DNA of 64,000 bases from CAKSST01 sp045535505 (GTDB taxonomy: Bacteria > Bacillota > Clostridia > Oscillospirales > Acutalibacteraceae), in assembly GCA_045535505.1 (NCBI GenBank), contig JAZSLU010000028.1:1-64000 (forward strand), given 5' to 3'. The position numbers and the translations under genes are program-made. Below the pieces are notes generated by a model, which saw nothing but the letters and a program-made list of their open reading frames with translations, was not told the DNA's origin and did not search any database. Position 1 is the stretch's first letter. Every line of letters starts with the position of its first letter. Positions 25,261-32,805 of the stretch are shown here, piece after piece.

Positions 25261-26128
25261 ATTTTTTTAAATATTCTTTTAAAAAATTCAATACCTTCTT
25301 TTTGTCAGCAGACCAAAGCGGCGCAACCAAACTTTTCTTTGCACCGTCACCGGTTATTCTGTGTACTACACAGGTGTTTGGCAAAACTTCAATACATTGT
25401 TTTAAAATATTCGCATATTCTTCTAAAGTTAAACATTCAAAAACGCCCTTTTTATATTCTTCTTCCAATGCAGTTCCTTTAAGAACATGTAAAAGGTGAA
25501 ACTTAACTCCATTTGTCCCCGCTTTGACCGCCGAAAGCGTTGTGTTAACAGCATCATTAACGCTCTCAAACGGTAAGCCGATTATAATATGCGTAACCAC
25601 GTCAAGCCCCGCCGCTTTCAAGCGTTTTACGGCATCAAAATAAACGTTAGTTTTATAACCCCGCCTTATATATTGTGCCGTTTTCTCGTTGGCGGTCTGC
25701 AACCCCAACTCTACGCTGACAGGCTTAATTTTATTAATCTCATAAAGTAACTCAATAACCTCATCAGATAGGCAGTCAGGACGTGTGGCGACACTTAACC
25801 CCACAATGTAGTCAGGTGCTATAGCTTTATAATACACGCTTTTGAGTCTTTCTATTGATGCATAGGTGTTGGTAAAAGTCTGAAAATAAGCAATATATTT
25901 TCCGTCCTTGTTTTTTGCTTTAACCCTTTGTTTTGCTTTTAGCAACTGCTCATTTATGTCATTTCCGCCCTCGGCAAACTCACCGCCGCCGTAGGTAGAG
26001 CAGAATATGCAACCGCCCACACCAACTTTGCCATCACGGTTAGGGCAAGTAAATCCCCCATCAAGCGACAGCTTGTAAACTTTACAGCCAAACTTATCTT
26101 TATAATATTCATTTGCTGTTTTATACAC
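25259..26128 (-). CDS. Radical SAM protein, YhcC family
   Basis: A 289-residue radical SAM protein of the TIGR01212/YhcC type. The cluster motif reads CPNRDGKVGVGGCIFCS (CX11CX2C spacing, typical of this family rather than CX3CX2C), near residue 28. GGEF-like and QTFTNTYASIERLKSVYYKA segments follow, plus VELGLQT and THIIIGLPFE. The start is GTG at 26128, preceded by ggcggtg. The biochemical role of this family is not firmly known (RNA or protein modification has been suggested). Confidence 0.88.
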   Translation of the reverse strand: MYKTANEYYKDKFGCKVYKLSLDGGFTCPNRDGKVGVGGCIFCSTYGGGEFAEGGNDINEQLLKAKQRVKAKNKDGKYIAYFQTFTNTYASIERLKSVYYKAIAPDYIVGLSVATRPDCLSDEVIELLYEINKIKPVSVELGLQTANEKTAQYIRRGYKTNVYFDAVKRLKAAGLDVVTHIIIGLPFESVNDAVNTTLSAVKAGTNGVKFHLLHVLKGTALEEEYKKGVFECLTLEEYANILKQCIEVLPNTCVVHRITGDGAKKSLVAPLWSADKKKVLNFLKEYLKK

Positions 26129-26190
26129 TTAAAGTTCACCGCCTTCAAATAAAATTATACATCAATTTAATATTTGTTTCAAGCAATGCA

Positions 26191-26219
26191 TTGACATACA
26201 TTTTTTATGTTGATATAAT
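26191..26219 (+). promoter_or_regulatory. Consensus promoter of the YitT gene
   Basis: TTGACA (26191-26196), 17-bp spacer, TATAAT (26214-26219); both boxes are perfect. The start codon follows 20 bases later. Confidence 0.85.
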
Positions 26220-26238
26220 CTTTTTGGAGATGATTTTT

Positions 26239-27111
26239 ATGCAAAAAACTAAAAATCTGCTTTCATACATCGGCATAATCGCAGCCGCGTTGTTGTTAGC
26301 TCTTAACTATCATATTTTCATTGTTGAAAACAACTTTGCCCCCGCAGGTCTTAACGGTATCGCAACAATGATACAGTATAAAACAGGCTTTTCAATCAGT
26401 TATATGTCCTTGCTCATCAATATTCCTCTTTCGGTTTTCGCATATTTTTTAATACAAAAATCATTTGCCGTAAAAACCTTAGTTTTTTCACTTGTTTATT
26501 CTTTCACATTCTTGTATTTGCAAAACTTGGGTTTAAATAACATCCAATACAATGCGGGCGGTCACGACACAATTTATCCAGTTATAATAAGCGGTGTGCT
26601 ATCGGGTGTTGTTTACGGACTGTGTTTTAAAAATAACGGCTCAACAGGCGGAACAGACGTTGTCTCAAGATATATAACAAAAATAAAACCATCTACCAAT
26701 TTTTTTATTGTGGTTTTTATACTCAACGCTTTGGTTGCCGTACTTTCCTTGTTTGTATATTCCGAGGGCGAACTCAACTATAAACCTGTTGCCCTTTGCA
26801 TAACCTATTGCTTTATATCAAACTTTATGGGCAACTATATCTTAAAAGGCACAAAAACAGCATTTAAATTTACAATTATAACTACACACACAAACGATAT
26901 CCTCAAAGAGATTAATGAAATATTGCACCATAGCGCAACAAAAATCAATGCCGTAGGCACATATTCAAATACAAAAAAAGATGTGCTTATTTGTGTTGTT
27001 AATAAACACCAGCTTAACGATTTTCAAAAAATAATAAAAAAATATCCCGACACTTTCTCTTTCTATGAGGTTATAAACGAAACTTTCGGCAACTTTAAAC
27101 ATATAAAATAA
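26239..27111 (+). CDS. YitT family membrane protein with DUF2179 tail
   Basis: A 290-residue protein with five to six N-terminal membrane segments (DUF161/YitT), including the repeats FIVENNFAPAGLNGIATMIQYKTG and NNGSTGGTDVVSRYI, and a C-terminal cytosolic DUF2179 domain from about residue 200 (KFTIITTHTNDILKEINEILHHSATKINAVGTYSNTKKDVLICVVNKHQ). It is numbered from the ATG at 26239 behind tttggaga; an upstream in-frame ATG would cross the promoter. Function is unknown; transport or regulation is suspected. Confidence 0.88.
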   Translation: MQKTKNLLSYIGIIAAALLLALNYHIFIVENNFAPAGLNGIATMIQYKTGFSISYMSLLINIPLSVFAYFLIQKSFAVKTLVFSLVYSFTFLYLQNLGLNNIQYNAGGHDTIYPVIISGVLSGVVYGLCFKNNGSTGGTDVVSRYITKIKPSTNFFIVVFILNALVAVLSLFVYSEGELNYKPVALCITYCFISNFMGNYILKGTKTAFKFTIITTHTNDILKEINEILHHSATKINAVGTYSNTKKDVLICVVNKHQLNDFQKIIKKYPDTFSFYEVINETFGNFKHIK

Positions 27112-27120
27112 AGATTTTAC

Positions 27121-27159
27121 ATTAACAAGGCTTGACCGAATCGGTCAAGCCTTGTTAAT
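27121..27159. terminator. Long perfect hairpin between YitT and spoVAC
   Basis: A 19-bp perfect palindrome (ATTAACAAGGCTTGACCGA and its complement) lies between the convergent genes. T-runs are short on both sides, but the stem strength and place suggest a shared terminator. Confidence 0.75.
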
Positions 27160-27605
27160 TAGAATAAAGTTGTTACCCAATAAATAACTCCATAAATCAC
27201 ACTCGCTACTGTACCATACACAATCACCGGCCCTGCAATTGTAAACATCTTCGCTCCAACGCCTAAGACAAACCCCTCGTTCTTAAACTCAATAGCGGGT
27301 GATGTCACAGCGTTAGAAAAACCTGTTATCGGCACTAACACACCTGCACCACAATAGCGTGCAATATCGTCAAAAACACCAATAGCGGTAAGTGCCGCCG
27401 CAATAAAAATAAGAGATACGCAAACAAGACCTCGTGCATCAATTTCTTCCATTCCAAAACCTTTATAAAGTTCAAAAAACAGTTGCCCTATAACACATAC
27501 AAATCCGCCCGAAACGTATGCAAAAATAAAATCACGCAGTTTTGGTGACGGCTTTGATGCCGCCTTTACCATTTGTGAATATTCCTGCTTGTTTGTTTTA
27601 AGCAT
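27159..27605 (-). CDS. spoVAC: Stage V sporulation protein AC (dipicolinate channel)
   Basis: A 148-residue four-helix membrane protein of the SpoVAC/SpoVAEB family. The hallmark run DFIFAYVSGGFVCVIGQLFFELYKGFG and the C-terminal VPITGFSNAVTSPAIEFKNEGFVLGVGAKMFTIAGPVIVYG fit SpoVAC. In other spore formers it forms part of the channel that loads and releases dipicolinic acid across the inner spore membrane. The ATG at 27605 (MLKTNKQEY, after aggaaaa) was chosen over a GTG 12 bases upstream. Unusually, spoVAD and spoVAE are not next to it; the gene stands alone. Confidence 0.9.
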   Translation of the reverse strand: MLKTNKQEYSQMVKAASKPSPKLRDFIFAYVSGGFVCVIGQLFFELYKGFGMEEIDARGLVCVSLIFIAAALTAIGVFDDIARYCGAGVLVPITGFSNAVTSPAIEFKNEGFVLGVGAKMFTIAGPVIVYGTVASVIYGVIYWVTTLF

Positions 27606-27694
27606 TTTTCCTATCACCCTAACAAAAATTTGTTAATTTTATCTTTTCACATATAACAGCGGTTATTCAGCAATAATAATTTCGGGGTGAAAAA

Positions 27695-28363
27695 ATGGAA
27701 CTTATACGTCTTGAAAACGTTTCAAAATTATATTCGTCGCAATCACTTTCGGTGTGCGCTTTAAAAGACATCAATATCAGTATAGATAAAGGAGAATTTG
27801 TTGCAATAACAGGAGCGTCGGGTTCGGGCAAATCTACTTTGATGAATATTTTGGGTTGCCTTGATGTACAAACCAAAGGAAAATATTATCTTGATGGGAT
27901 AAACACTCTAAAACTCTCAGACCGCAAACTTTCAACTTTGCGCAACAAAAACATAGGCTTTGTTTTTCAAAGCTACAATCTGCTACCGGCACTAAACGCC
28001 ATAGACAATGTATGTTTGCCGCTTGTTTATCGAGGCTACCCAAAAAATGAATGTATAAAACTTGCTAAAGATGCGCTAAACAGCGTTGGTTTGCAAGATA
28101 GAGCTGAGCATCTGCCTTGTCAGCTTTCAGGCGGACAACAACAACGCATTGCCATTGCTCGCGCACTTGTTTATACGCCAAAAATCATTCTTGCTGACGA
28201 ACCAACAGGCAATTTAGACAGCGTATCAAGCGGTGTCGTAATGCAACAACTTGCCTCACTTAACAAAAAGGGTTGCACCGTTATTGTAATAACACATAAC
28301 CACTTGCCAAATGTAGAATTAACAAAACAAATTAAAATTAAAGACGGCTGTCTGGTGCAATAA
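27695..28363 (+). CDS. MacB/LolD-type ABC ATP-binding protein, no adjacent permease
   Basis: A 222-residue ATPase. Walker A is GASGSGKST, the Q-loop lies in FVFQSYNLLPALNAIDNV, the signature is LSGGQQQRIAIARAL, and Walker B is IILADEPTGNLD with the H-loop in ITHN. The subfamily (MacB, LolD, peptide-resistance exporters) normally sits beside an FtsX-like permease, but here both flanking genes are unrelated and convergent terminators close the unit. Either its permease lies elsewhere or it works alone. The ATG follows ggggtg. Confidence 0.88.
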   Translation: MELIRLENVSKLYSSQSLSVCALKDINISIDKGEFVAITGASGSGKSTLMNILGCLDVQTKGKYYLDGINTLKLSDRKLSTLRNKNIGFVFQSYNLLPALNAIDNVCLPLVYRGYPKNECIKLAKDALNSVGLQDRAEHLPCQLSGGQQQRIAIARALVYTPKIILADEPTGNLDSVSSGVVMQQLASLNKKGCTVIVITHNHLPNVELTKQIKIKDGCLVQ

Positions 28364-28387
28364 AAAAAGACCGAAAACGGTCTTTTT
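28364..28387. terminator. Bidirectional terminator
   Basis: A perfect 10-bp stem AAAAAGACCG / CGGTCTTTTT with an AAAA loop lies between the ABC ATPase gene and the convergent rpe gene. Confidence 0.88.
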
Positions 28388-28393
28388 GTTTTA

Positions 28394-29038
28394 TTATAAA
28401 GTTTTAATCTCTTTTGCGGTTTTGGTCATATCCTCGGAGTCAAAAAGATAACTGCCGACAACCAGCACGTTTGCACCCGCATTGGCGGCCAAAGGTGCCG
28501 TTTCCTTGTTAATACCGCCGTCAACCTCCAAATCACAAACAATGCCCTGACGTGCAATTTCAGCTTTTAATGCAGAAAGTTTATCAAGTGCCATAGGCAT
28601 AAATTTTTGTCCGCCAAAACCCGGTTCAACCGACATAACAAGCACCATATCGCAAAGCTCTAAATATTTAAATATTTCTTGTGCCGGGGTACAGGGTTTT
28701 ATAGTAAGACAACTTTTTATACCTAAAGAGCGTATAGCTTTTAAGGTGTCTGCAACGTCTGAACCTGCCTCATAATGAAATCCCAACAGATCAGATACTT
28801 CGGCAAACTGCTCAATATAGCGGTGTGGACGATCAATCATAAGATGGGTATCAAGCGGAATGTCTGTGTGTTTTCTTATAGATTTTATAACGGGCGCACC
28901 GAAAGAAATATTAGGAACAAATAAGCCATCCATAACATCAAGGTGAAGCATATCCACACCGGCGGCTTTAAGTTTTTCCATACTGTCTTCCAAACGCAAA
29001 AAGTCAGCTGTTAAAACTGACGGTGATAATTTAATCAA
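28394..29038 (-). CDS. rpe: Ribulose-phosphate 3-epimerase
   Basis: A 214-residue (beta/alpha)8 barrel interconverting ribulose-5-P and xylulose-5-P in the pentose phosphate pathway. Family blocks are LSPSVLTADFLRLEDSME, DMLHLDVMDGLFVPNISFG, DTHLMI, VMSVEPGFGGQKFM and CDLEVDGGINKETAPLAANAGANVLVVGSYLF, holding the catalytic Asp/His metal ligands. The start is a TTG at 29038, preceded 9 bases upstream by a perfect GGAGG (29048-29052); the longer upstream reading has no ribosome site. It has its own promoter. Confidence 0.94.
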   Translation of the reverse strand: MIKLSPSVLTADFLRLEDSMEKLKAAGVDMLHLDVMDGLFVPNISFGAPVIKSIRKHTDIPLDTHLMIDRPHRYIEQFAEVSDLLGFHYEAGSDVADTLKAIRSLGIKSCLTIKPCTPAQEIFKYLELCDMVLVMSVEPGFGGQKFMPMALDKLSALKAEIARQGIVCDLEVDGGINKETAPLAANAGANVLVVGSYLFDSEDMTKTAKEIKTL

Positions 29039-29075
29039 AATAAAACGCCTCCGTAAAGCAAAATAAACTACACCT

Positions 29076-29104
29076 ATTTTACACAAAGCGTATTAATTTG
29101 TCAA
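29076..29104 (-). promoter_or_regulatory. Promoter of rpe
   Basis: On the minus strand TTGACA (29104-29099), 17-bp spacer, TAAAAT (29081-29076). Confidence 0.75.
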
Positions 29105-29111
29105 TTTAATA

Positions 29112-29140
29112 TTGAATTTAATACAAAAACATACTATAAT
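29112..29140 (+). promoter_or_regulatory. Promoter of the CofE-like gene
   Basis: TTGAAT (29112-29117), 17-bp spacer, TATAAT (29135-29140), back-to-back with the rpe promoter. Confidence 0.65.
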
Positions 29141-29197
29141 ATATATTTAGTAAGATATCGCAATAAAAAAGAATTTTAATATAAAGGATTTGTTGTA

Positions 29198-29950
29198 ATG
29201 AGTTTACCAGATATGAAAGGCATTCGCCCCAACAGAGGTAAAAAATTAATTGCCGAAACCGATAAAGGCAAATTTGCACGTTACCCCATAAAAACACACG
29301 TTGTTAAAAGCGGTGACAGCCTTTTTGATATAATGGATAAGTACGTCAAGCCTTACCTTGCCGAAGGTGACGGAATTTTCTTAAGCGAAAAAATGGTTGC
29401 CATAAGCCAAGGCAGATCCTTCCCTATTGACGAAATCAAGGTGGGTTGGCTTGCAAAATTCCTTGTTAAGTTTGTTACAAAATCACCTTACGGCATAGGT
29501 CTTGGCAGTCCCTACACAATGCAAATTGCACTGGACGATATCGGCTTTCCGCTCATTTTCCTCGGTTGCATCTGTGCCGCTTTCACAAAGCCGTTCGGCA
29601 TTCGCGGTGTGTTCTATAACGTTGTGGGCATGCGCGCCCGCGCCATTGACGGTCCGGGCGAATATGTTATTCCCCCTTACAACAAACACGCAAAATTAGC
29701 GCCCTTAAAACCAAATAAGGTCTGCAAAGAACTTGCCGAATATACAGGCTGCCATGTTGTGATTATCGACGCTAACGATTTAGGTCTTAACATATTAGGC
29801 AATTCAGGCAAAGAGGTTGACCTAAAACTCGCCCGTCAAATGTTTGGGGACAACCCTCTCGACCAGTCCGACCAACAAACTCCTATTGCTATTGCAAGAA
29901 AAATGCCTGACGACTATGTCGAGCCCGATTGGGACAATCTTGAAGAATAA
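29198..29950 (+). CDS. CofE-like (F420-0:gamma-glutamyl ligase family) protein
   Basis: A 250-residue protein related to the CofE ligase fold. Recognisable blocks are YPIKTHVVKSGDSLFDIMDKYV, EGDGIFLSEKMVAISQGR, GMRARAIDGPG and HVVIIDANDLGLNILG, which correspond to the nucleotide/metal site of the family. Clostridia commonly carry such CofE homologues although no other F420 genes are seen here, so making coenzyme F420 is not implied; an unknown amide-bond ligation is more cautious. It is monocistronic with its own promoter and terminator. Confidence 0.75.
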   Translation: MSLPDMKGIRPNRGKKLIAETDKGKFARYPIKTHVVKSGDSLFDIMDKYVKPYLAEGDGIFLSEKMVAISQGRSFPIDEIKVGWLAKFLVKFVTKSPYGIGLGSPYTMQIALDDIGFPLIFLGCICAAFTKPFGIRGVFYNVVGMRARAIDGPGEYVIPPYNKHAKLAPLKPNKVCKELAEYTGCHVVIIDANDLGLNILGNSGKEVDLKLARQMFGDNPLDQSDQQTPIAIARKMPDDYVEPDWDNLEE

Positions 29951-29952
29951 AT

Positions 29953-29997
29953 AATTAAAAGGCTTTAAGCAATCATAACGCTTAAAGCCTTTTAATT
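29953..29997. terminator. Bidirectional terminator
   Basis: A perfect 18-bp stem (AATTAAAAGGCTTTAAGC and its complement) with a 9-base loop lies between the CofE-like gene and the convergent polysaccharide deacetylase gene. Confidence 0.88.
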
Positions 29998-30975
29998 TGC
30001 AATTTTATTATAAAATTCGGGACTAGTCTCAGTAAGCACCTCAAAACGATACCCCATATCAACCAGTTGTTTCACCATTGAAGGCAACGCATCAATAGTT
30101 GTCTTTTTGCTCTTGGCATCATGCATTAAAACACATATATCACCTTTGTTTTTTGCTTTAGAGACAACATTTTTTGCAATTTGTTTTGCTGTATATTTTA
30201 CACCCGAAGCATCGCCCGAATTAACGTTCCAATCAAAATATCTATACCCTTTAATTTGTACGCCCGCCGCAATCTCACTCATAATTCCGGTGCAGTATTT
30301 TTTGCTTACCGTGTTGTTGCTGCCGCCTGGAAAACGTATAATTTTTGTGCGAATTCCAATATACTTATAAACCAAATCATCAATAGTCTGCAAGTCCTTA
30401 TAATAGCCTTGTGGGCTCGAATAAACATCTGCCCATACGTGAGTATTTGAATGTAGAGCCACAGCATGACCCGCTTTATAAATATCATCAAGATAATCGT
30501 CAAGGTATGGTGTGTTAACCACAAAAAATGTTGCCTTAACACCCAATTCGTCCAACTGTTTTAGCAATTTGGGTGTTGAAGCCGAGGGACCGTCGTCAAA
30601 GGTCAAGTAACAAACTTTACTGCCTGTTTTGTTGTCCCCCGGCTTTTTAAGACTTGAGTTTTTAATAAGGCTTTTCTTTGCCTTTTCAAGCTCAGACTGA
30701 ATTTTTGCAATTTCAGCCGTTTTTTCGTCTATTGTTTTTTGCTGTTCACTAATTTTTTGCTGTAACTGAGCATTCTCATTTTCCTTTTGCACAAGCTTTT
30801 CTTCGAGTTGGTCAATCTGTGTAACAAGCTCATCATTTTCCTGCTGTTGCAAATTTATAACATCAATCTTTTGTGCTATAAAGTAATATGCCGTACCACC
30901 TAAAAGCCCAAGCGCCAATACAATAGCAATAACAGATAACACCATTTTGTTAAATATTGCCGAGCGTAATTTCAT
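29992..30975 (-). CDS. Membrane-anchored polysaccharide deacetylase
   Basis: A 327-residue NodB-homology deacetylase. An N-terminal membrane anchor (about 7-30) is followed by a coiled coil (about 38-95, heptads such as QENDELVTQIDQLEEKL) and the catalytic domain from about 115. Its motifs are TFDDGP (motif 1), HSNTH (motif 2, metal His pair), RFPGG (motif 3), DWNVNSGD (motif 4) and LMHD (motif 5). All catalytic residues look intact. It faces the cell surface and probably deacetylates peptidoglycan or a related glycan. The ATG at 30975 follows a perfect aaggaggtga site. Confidence 0.9.
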   Translation of the reverse strand: MKLRSAIFNKMVLSVIAIVLALGLLGGTAYYFIAQKIDVINLQQQENDELVTQIDQLEEKLVQKENENAQLQQKISEQQKTIDEKTAEIAKIQSELEKAKKSLIKNSSLKKPGDNKTGSKVCYLTFDDGPSASTPKLLKQLDELGVKATFFVVNTPYLDDYLDDIYKAGHAVALHSNTHVWADVYSSPQGYYKDLQTIDDLVYKYIGIRTKIIRFPGGSNNTVSKKYCTGIMSEIAAGVQIKGYRYFDWNVNSGDASGVKYTAKQIAKNVVSKAKNKGDICVLMHDAKSKKTTIDALPSMVKQLVDMGYRFEVLTETSPEFYNKIAN

Positions 30976-31007
30976 TTTCTCTTCACCTCCTTTTACATTT
31001 TTCGATA

Positions 31008-31036
31008 ATTTTATCAAATTTTCGACAAAAAATCAA
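31008..31036 (-). promoter_or_regulatory. Promoter of the deacetylase gene
   Basis: On the minus strand TTGATT (31036-31031), 17-bp spacer, TAAAAT (31013-31008), just upstream of the deacetylase ribosome site. Confidence 0.5.
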
Positions 31037-31095
31037 TATACTATGTCTGCTTTTTATCGGCATTTTTTGGTAACAGACTTTTTTAGTTGGAATAT

Positions 31096-31194
31096 TATAA
31101 TTTAGGGGCAAAAAAGGGATTCCCGTTATATCGGCGGTTGCCATGGCATTAACCCAAAGAAATACCGATTAAACTGTTTTTTAAAGCCCCTTTT
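31096..31194 (+). ncRNA. Candidate structured small RNA
   Basis: A -10-like TATAAT (31096-31101) precedes a ~90-base segment that closes on itself. GGGGC (31105-31109) pairs with GCCCC (31186-31190), and the next A-run pairs with TTTTTT (31177-31182). Inside are a GGG-ATT-CCC mini-hairpin and a nested hairpin ATCGG/CCGAT (31130-31134 with 31165-31169) around GGTT/AACC and the palindrome GCCATGGC. A TTTTATAT tail follows. The -35 region is poor, strand is uncertain, and I match it to no known RNA family. Confidence 0.35.
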
Positions 31195-31200
31195 ATATAA

Positions 31201-31230
31201 AAACCGCAGTAGCATCAGCTACTGCGGTTT
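31201..31230 (-). terminator. Terminator of the murC operon
   Basis: A perfect 13-bp stem AAACCGCAGTAGC / GCTACTGCGGTTT followed on the minus strand by tttatataaaa, just past the DUF624 gene stop. Confidence 0.85.
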
Positions 31231-31244
31231 ATCCTTTTCTATTT

Positions 31245-32066
31245 TTAAATTGTATCGGTAAAAACGTTATCGTCATCTTTGTCTTTTGGCACTTCAAGGC
31301 CTAAATTTTTCCGCTTTTCAATATCCTCATCAGGATGATTTTCATAATAGGGGTCTATTAAAATTTTCTTTATAACAGGAAAAATGTTTTGTTCAATAAC
31401 AAGCATTCTAAACATTGGGAAAATTGTTACCATTAAAAACATTGCTATAACAAAACCTATCGAACCAAAGAAAACAATAAGTGCCGCAAGTGCCACATAG
31501 CAAGGCAACAAACAAGCAAAAATTACGAGATTTTTCTTTATACCAATAAGTGCAAGTTTAAAACTGTTTGAGTAAACCTGACGCAAATTATATTTAAAGG
31601 TTATTATAAGAGTCCAAATGTAATAGTTCATCATAATAAATATAATAAGCATAAACATTACAATACCGAAACAAACCGTTTCCCAAGAAACCGCATTTTT
31701 TGCAACTGCCATCGCTTCAAAATAATATTCGGTAGCAAAAATTAGCACAGCAGTAATTATAATGTTTATTATTCCCGCAAACAAACCCTGCTTTAAGTTC
31801 TTTTTAATACTGCCAAAAAAATCAGATGTGCCAAAAGAATGCTGTTTTGTTGCAAAACTTCTTGCTATGTACGTTGCGCCCACAAACCCAAGCCCCGAAG
31901 TAATCAATGGAATGCTCAACAATACGAGCCAACAATTTACTGTAACAAAATGCCAAAAATGGCCGAAATAATTTTCAAAAAAGGCAAAAAAGCCTCGTTT
32001 TTGGGGCTCGTTTTTAGAAACACCGTCGCCCTCTTTTTCAAACTCACGCAATTTAAAAAGTGACAT
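31245..32066 (-). CDS. YesL-like membrane protein (DUF624)
   Basis: A 273-residue integral membrane protein with about five spans. The N-terminal FFENYFGHFWHFVTVNCWLVLLSIPLITSGLGFVGATYIARSF is the DUF624/YesL signature, and the tail is charged (DEDIEKRKNLGLEVPKDKDDDNV). In Bacillus, yesL sits in a rhamnogalacturonan gene cluster, but the protein's role is unknown. The start directly abuts the upstream gene's stop, with its GGAGG site inside that gene, so it is the third gene of the murC operon. Confidence 0.82.
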   Translation of the reverse strand: MSLFKLREFEKEGDGVSKNEPQKRGFFAFFENYFGHFWHFVTVNCWLVLLSIPLITSGLGFVGATYIARSFATKQHSFGTSDFFGSIKKNLKQGLFAGIINIIITAVLIFATEYYFEAMAVAKNAVSWETVCFGIVMFMLIIFIMMNYYIWTLIITFKYNLRQVYSNSFKLALIGIKKNLVIFACLLPCYVALAALIVFFGSIGFVIAMFLMVTIFPMFRMLVIEQNIFPVIKKILIDPYYENHPDEDIEKRKNLGLEVPKDKDDDNVFTDTI

Positions 32067-32801
32067 TTATTTGCCTCCGCCGTTTTTGCCGTAAACAACA
32101 TTTTTACGCATAATAATATTTTTATAACCCATATAATAACCAAACCAGCTAACAAGTGCAAGTGCAAATAATATTGCAAGTAAAGGCAGATATGACCACC
32201 ACGCCAACTGTAAAGCCTTTGTTGCGCCGTTACAAGAAAGCTCAGTTAAATAAAACATACTGTAGTTTACAATTTTATATATTGGCAATGCAATACTTAT
32301 TTTTATGAACTTTTCTGCAATTACAAGCAAATAAATTATAAAAAACGGCAAGGTTGCAAGCAGTCCAAGCTTAAAGCCAAAATGTTTGCTGCCCAAAGCA
32401 CCCCCGTGCTCAACCTTTGCGTTGTCCTCGTGTCCCTTGTTCCAAGCATAACCGTAAATCAGATAGCAAAACATTATCGCCGTCAATATCTGCACAATAA
32501 CCTTAACAGCAACGTTAGCGCCCTCGCTTAACAGACGTATGGGTTGTTTATAAATGTCTGCCTCATCGTAATTAGCAAGTTTTTGGTCCTCGCCATCGGC
32601 ATAATAATATGCATAAGCATATTCATAACCATCTTGCTCGGTTTTTTTATAAACCTCATATCCAACCTGTTCGGAAAAAGCAGATACTGCAAACATGGTT
32701 ATAAACACATAAACTATTATTGATAAAACCGCAATACCCACCTGCGATAATGCCAAGCGCAAAGCTCTAAGAATATTCTGTTTGGTTAAAAGAGTGTTCA
32801 T
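32067..32801 (-). CDS. Membrane protein of unknown function
   Basis: A 244-residue protein with an N-terminal membrane segment (about 18-40), a Tyr-rich extracytoplasmic or cytosolic loop (KTEQDGYEYAYAYYYADGEDQ) and four further hydrophobic segments (about 100-118, 143-165, 200-222 region). I do not recognise the family. It starts 4 bases after murC behind gaggga and abuts the DUF624 gene, so the three genes are one transcript. A link to cell envelope function is suggested only by murC. Confidence 0.7.
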   Translation of the reverse strand: MNTLLTKQNILRALRLALSQVGIAVLSIIVYVFITMFAVSAFSEQVGYEVYKKTEQDGYEYAYAYYYADGEDQKLANYDEADIYKQPIRLLSEGANVAVKVIVQILTAIMFCYLIYGYAWNKGHEDNAKVEHGGALGSKHFGFKLGLLATLPFFIIYLLVIAEKFIKISIALPIYKIVNYSMFYLTELSCNGATKALQLAWWSYLPLLAILFALALVSWFGYYMGYKNIIMRKNVVYGKNGGGK

Positions 32802-32805
32802 TTTT

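Noticed and set aside
29198..29950. Evidence for coenzyme F420 synthesis
   Set aside because: Only a CofE homologue is present, and this family is widespread in organisms without F420.
31096..31194. Small SRP RNA or 6S RNA
   Set aside because: The conserved SRP GGAAGG/AGCA tip is absent and the length and central bubble of 6S RNA do not fit.
30976..31244. Protein-coding gene in the 270-base gap
   Set aside because: No frame with a ribosome site was seen; the gap holds a promoter, a foldable element and a terminator.
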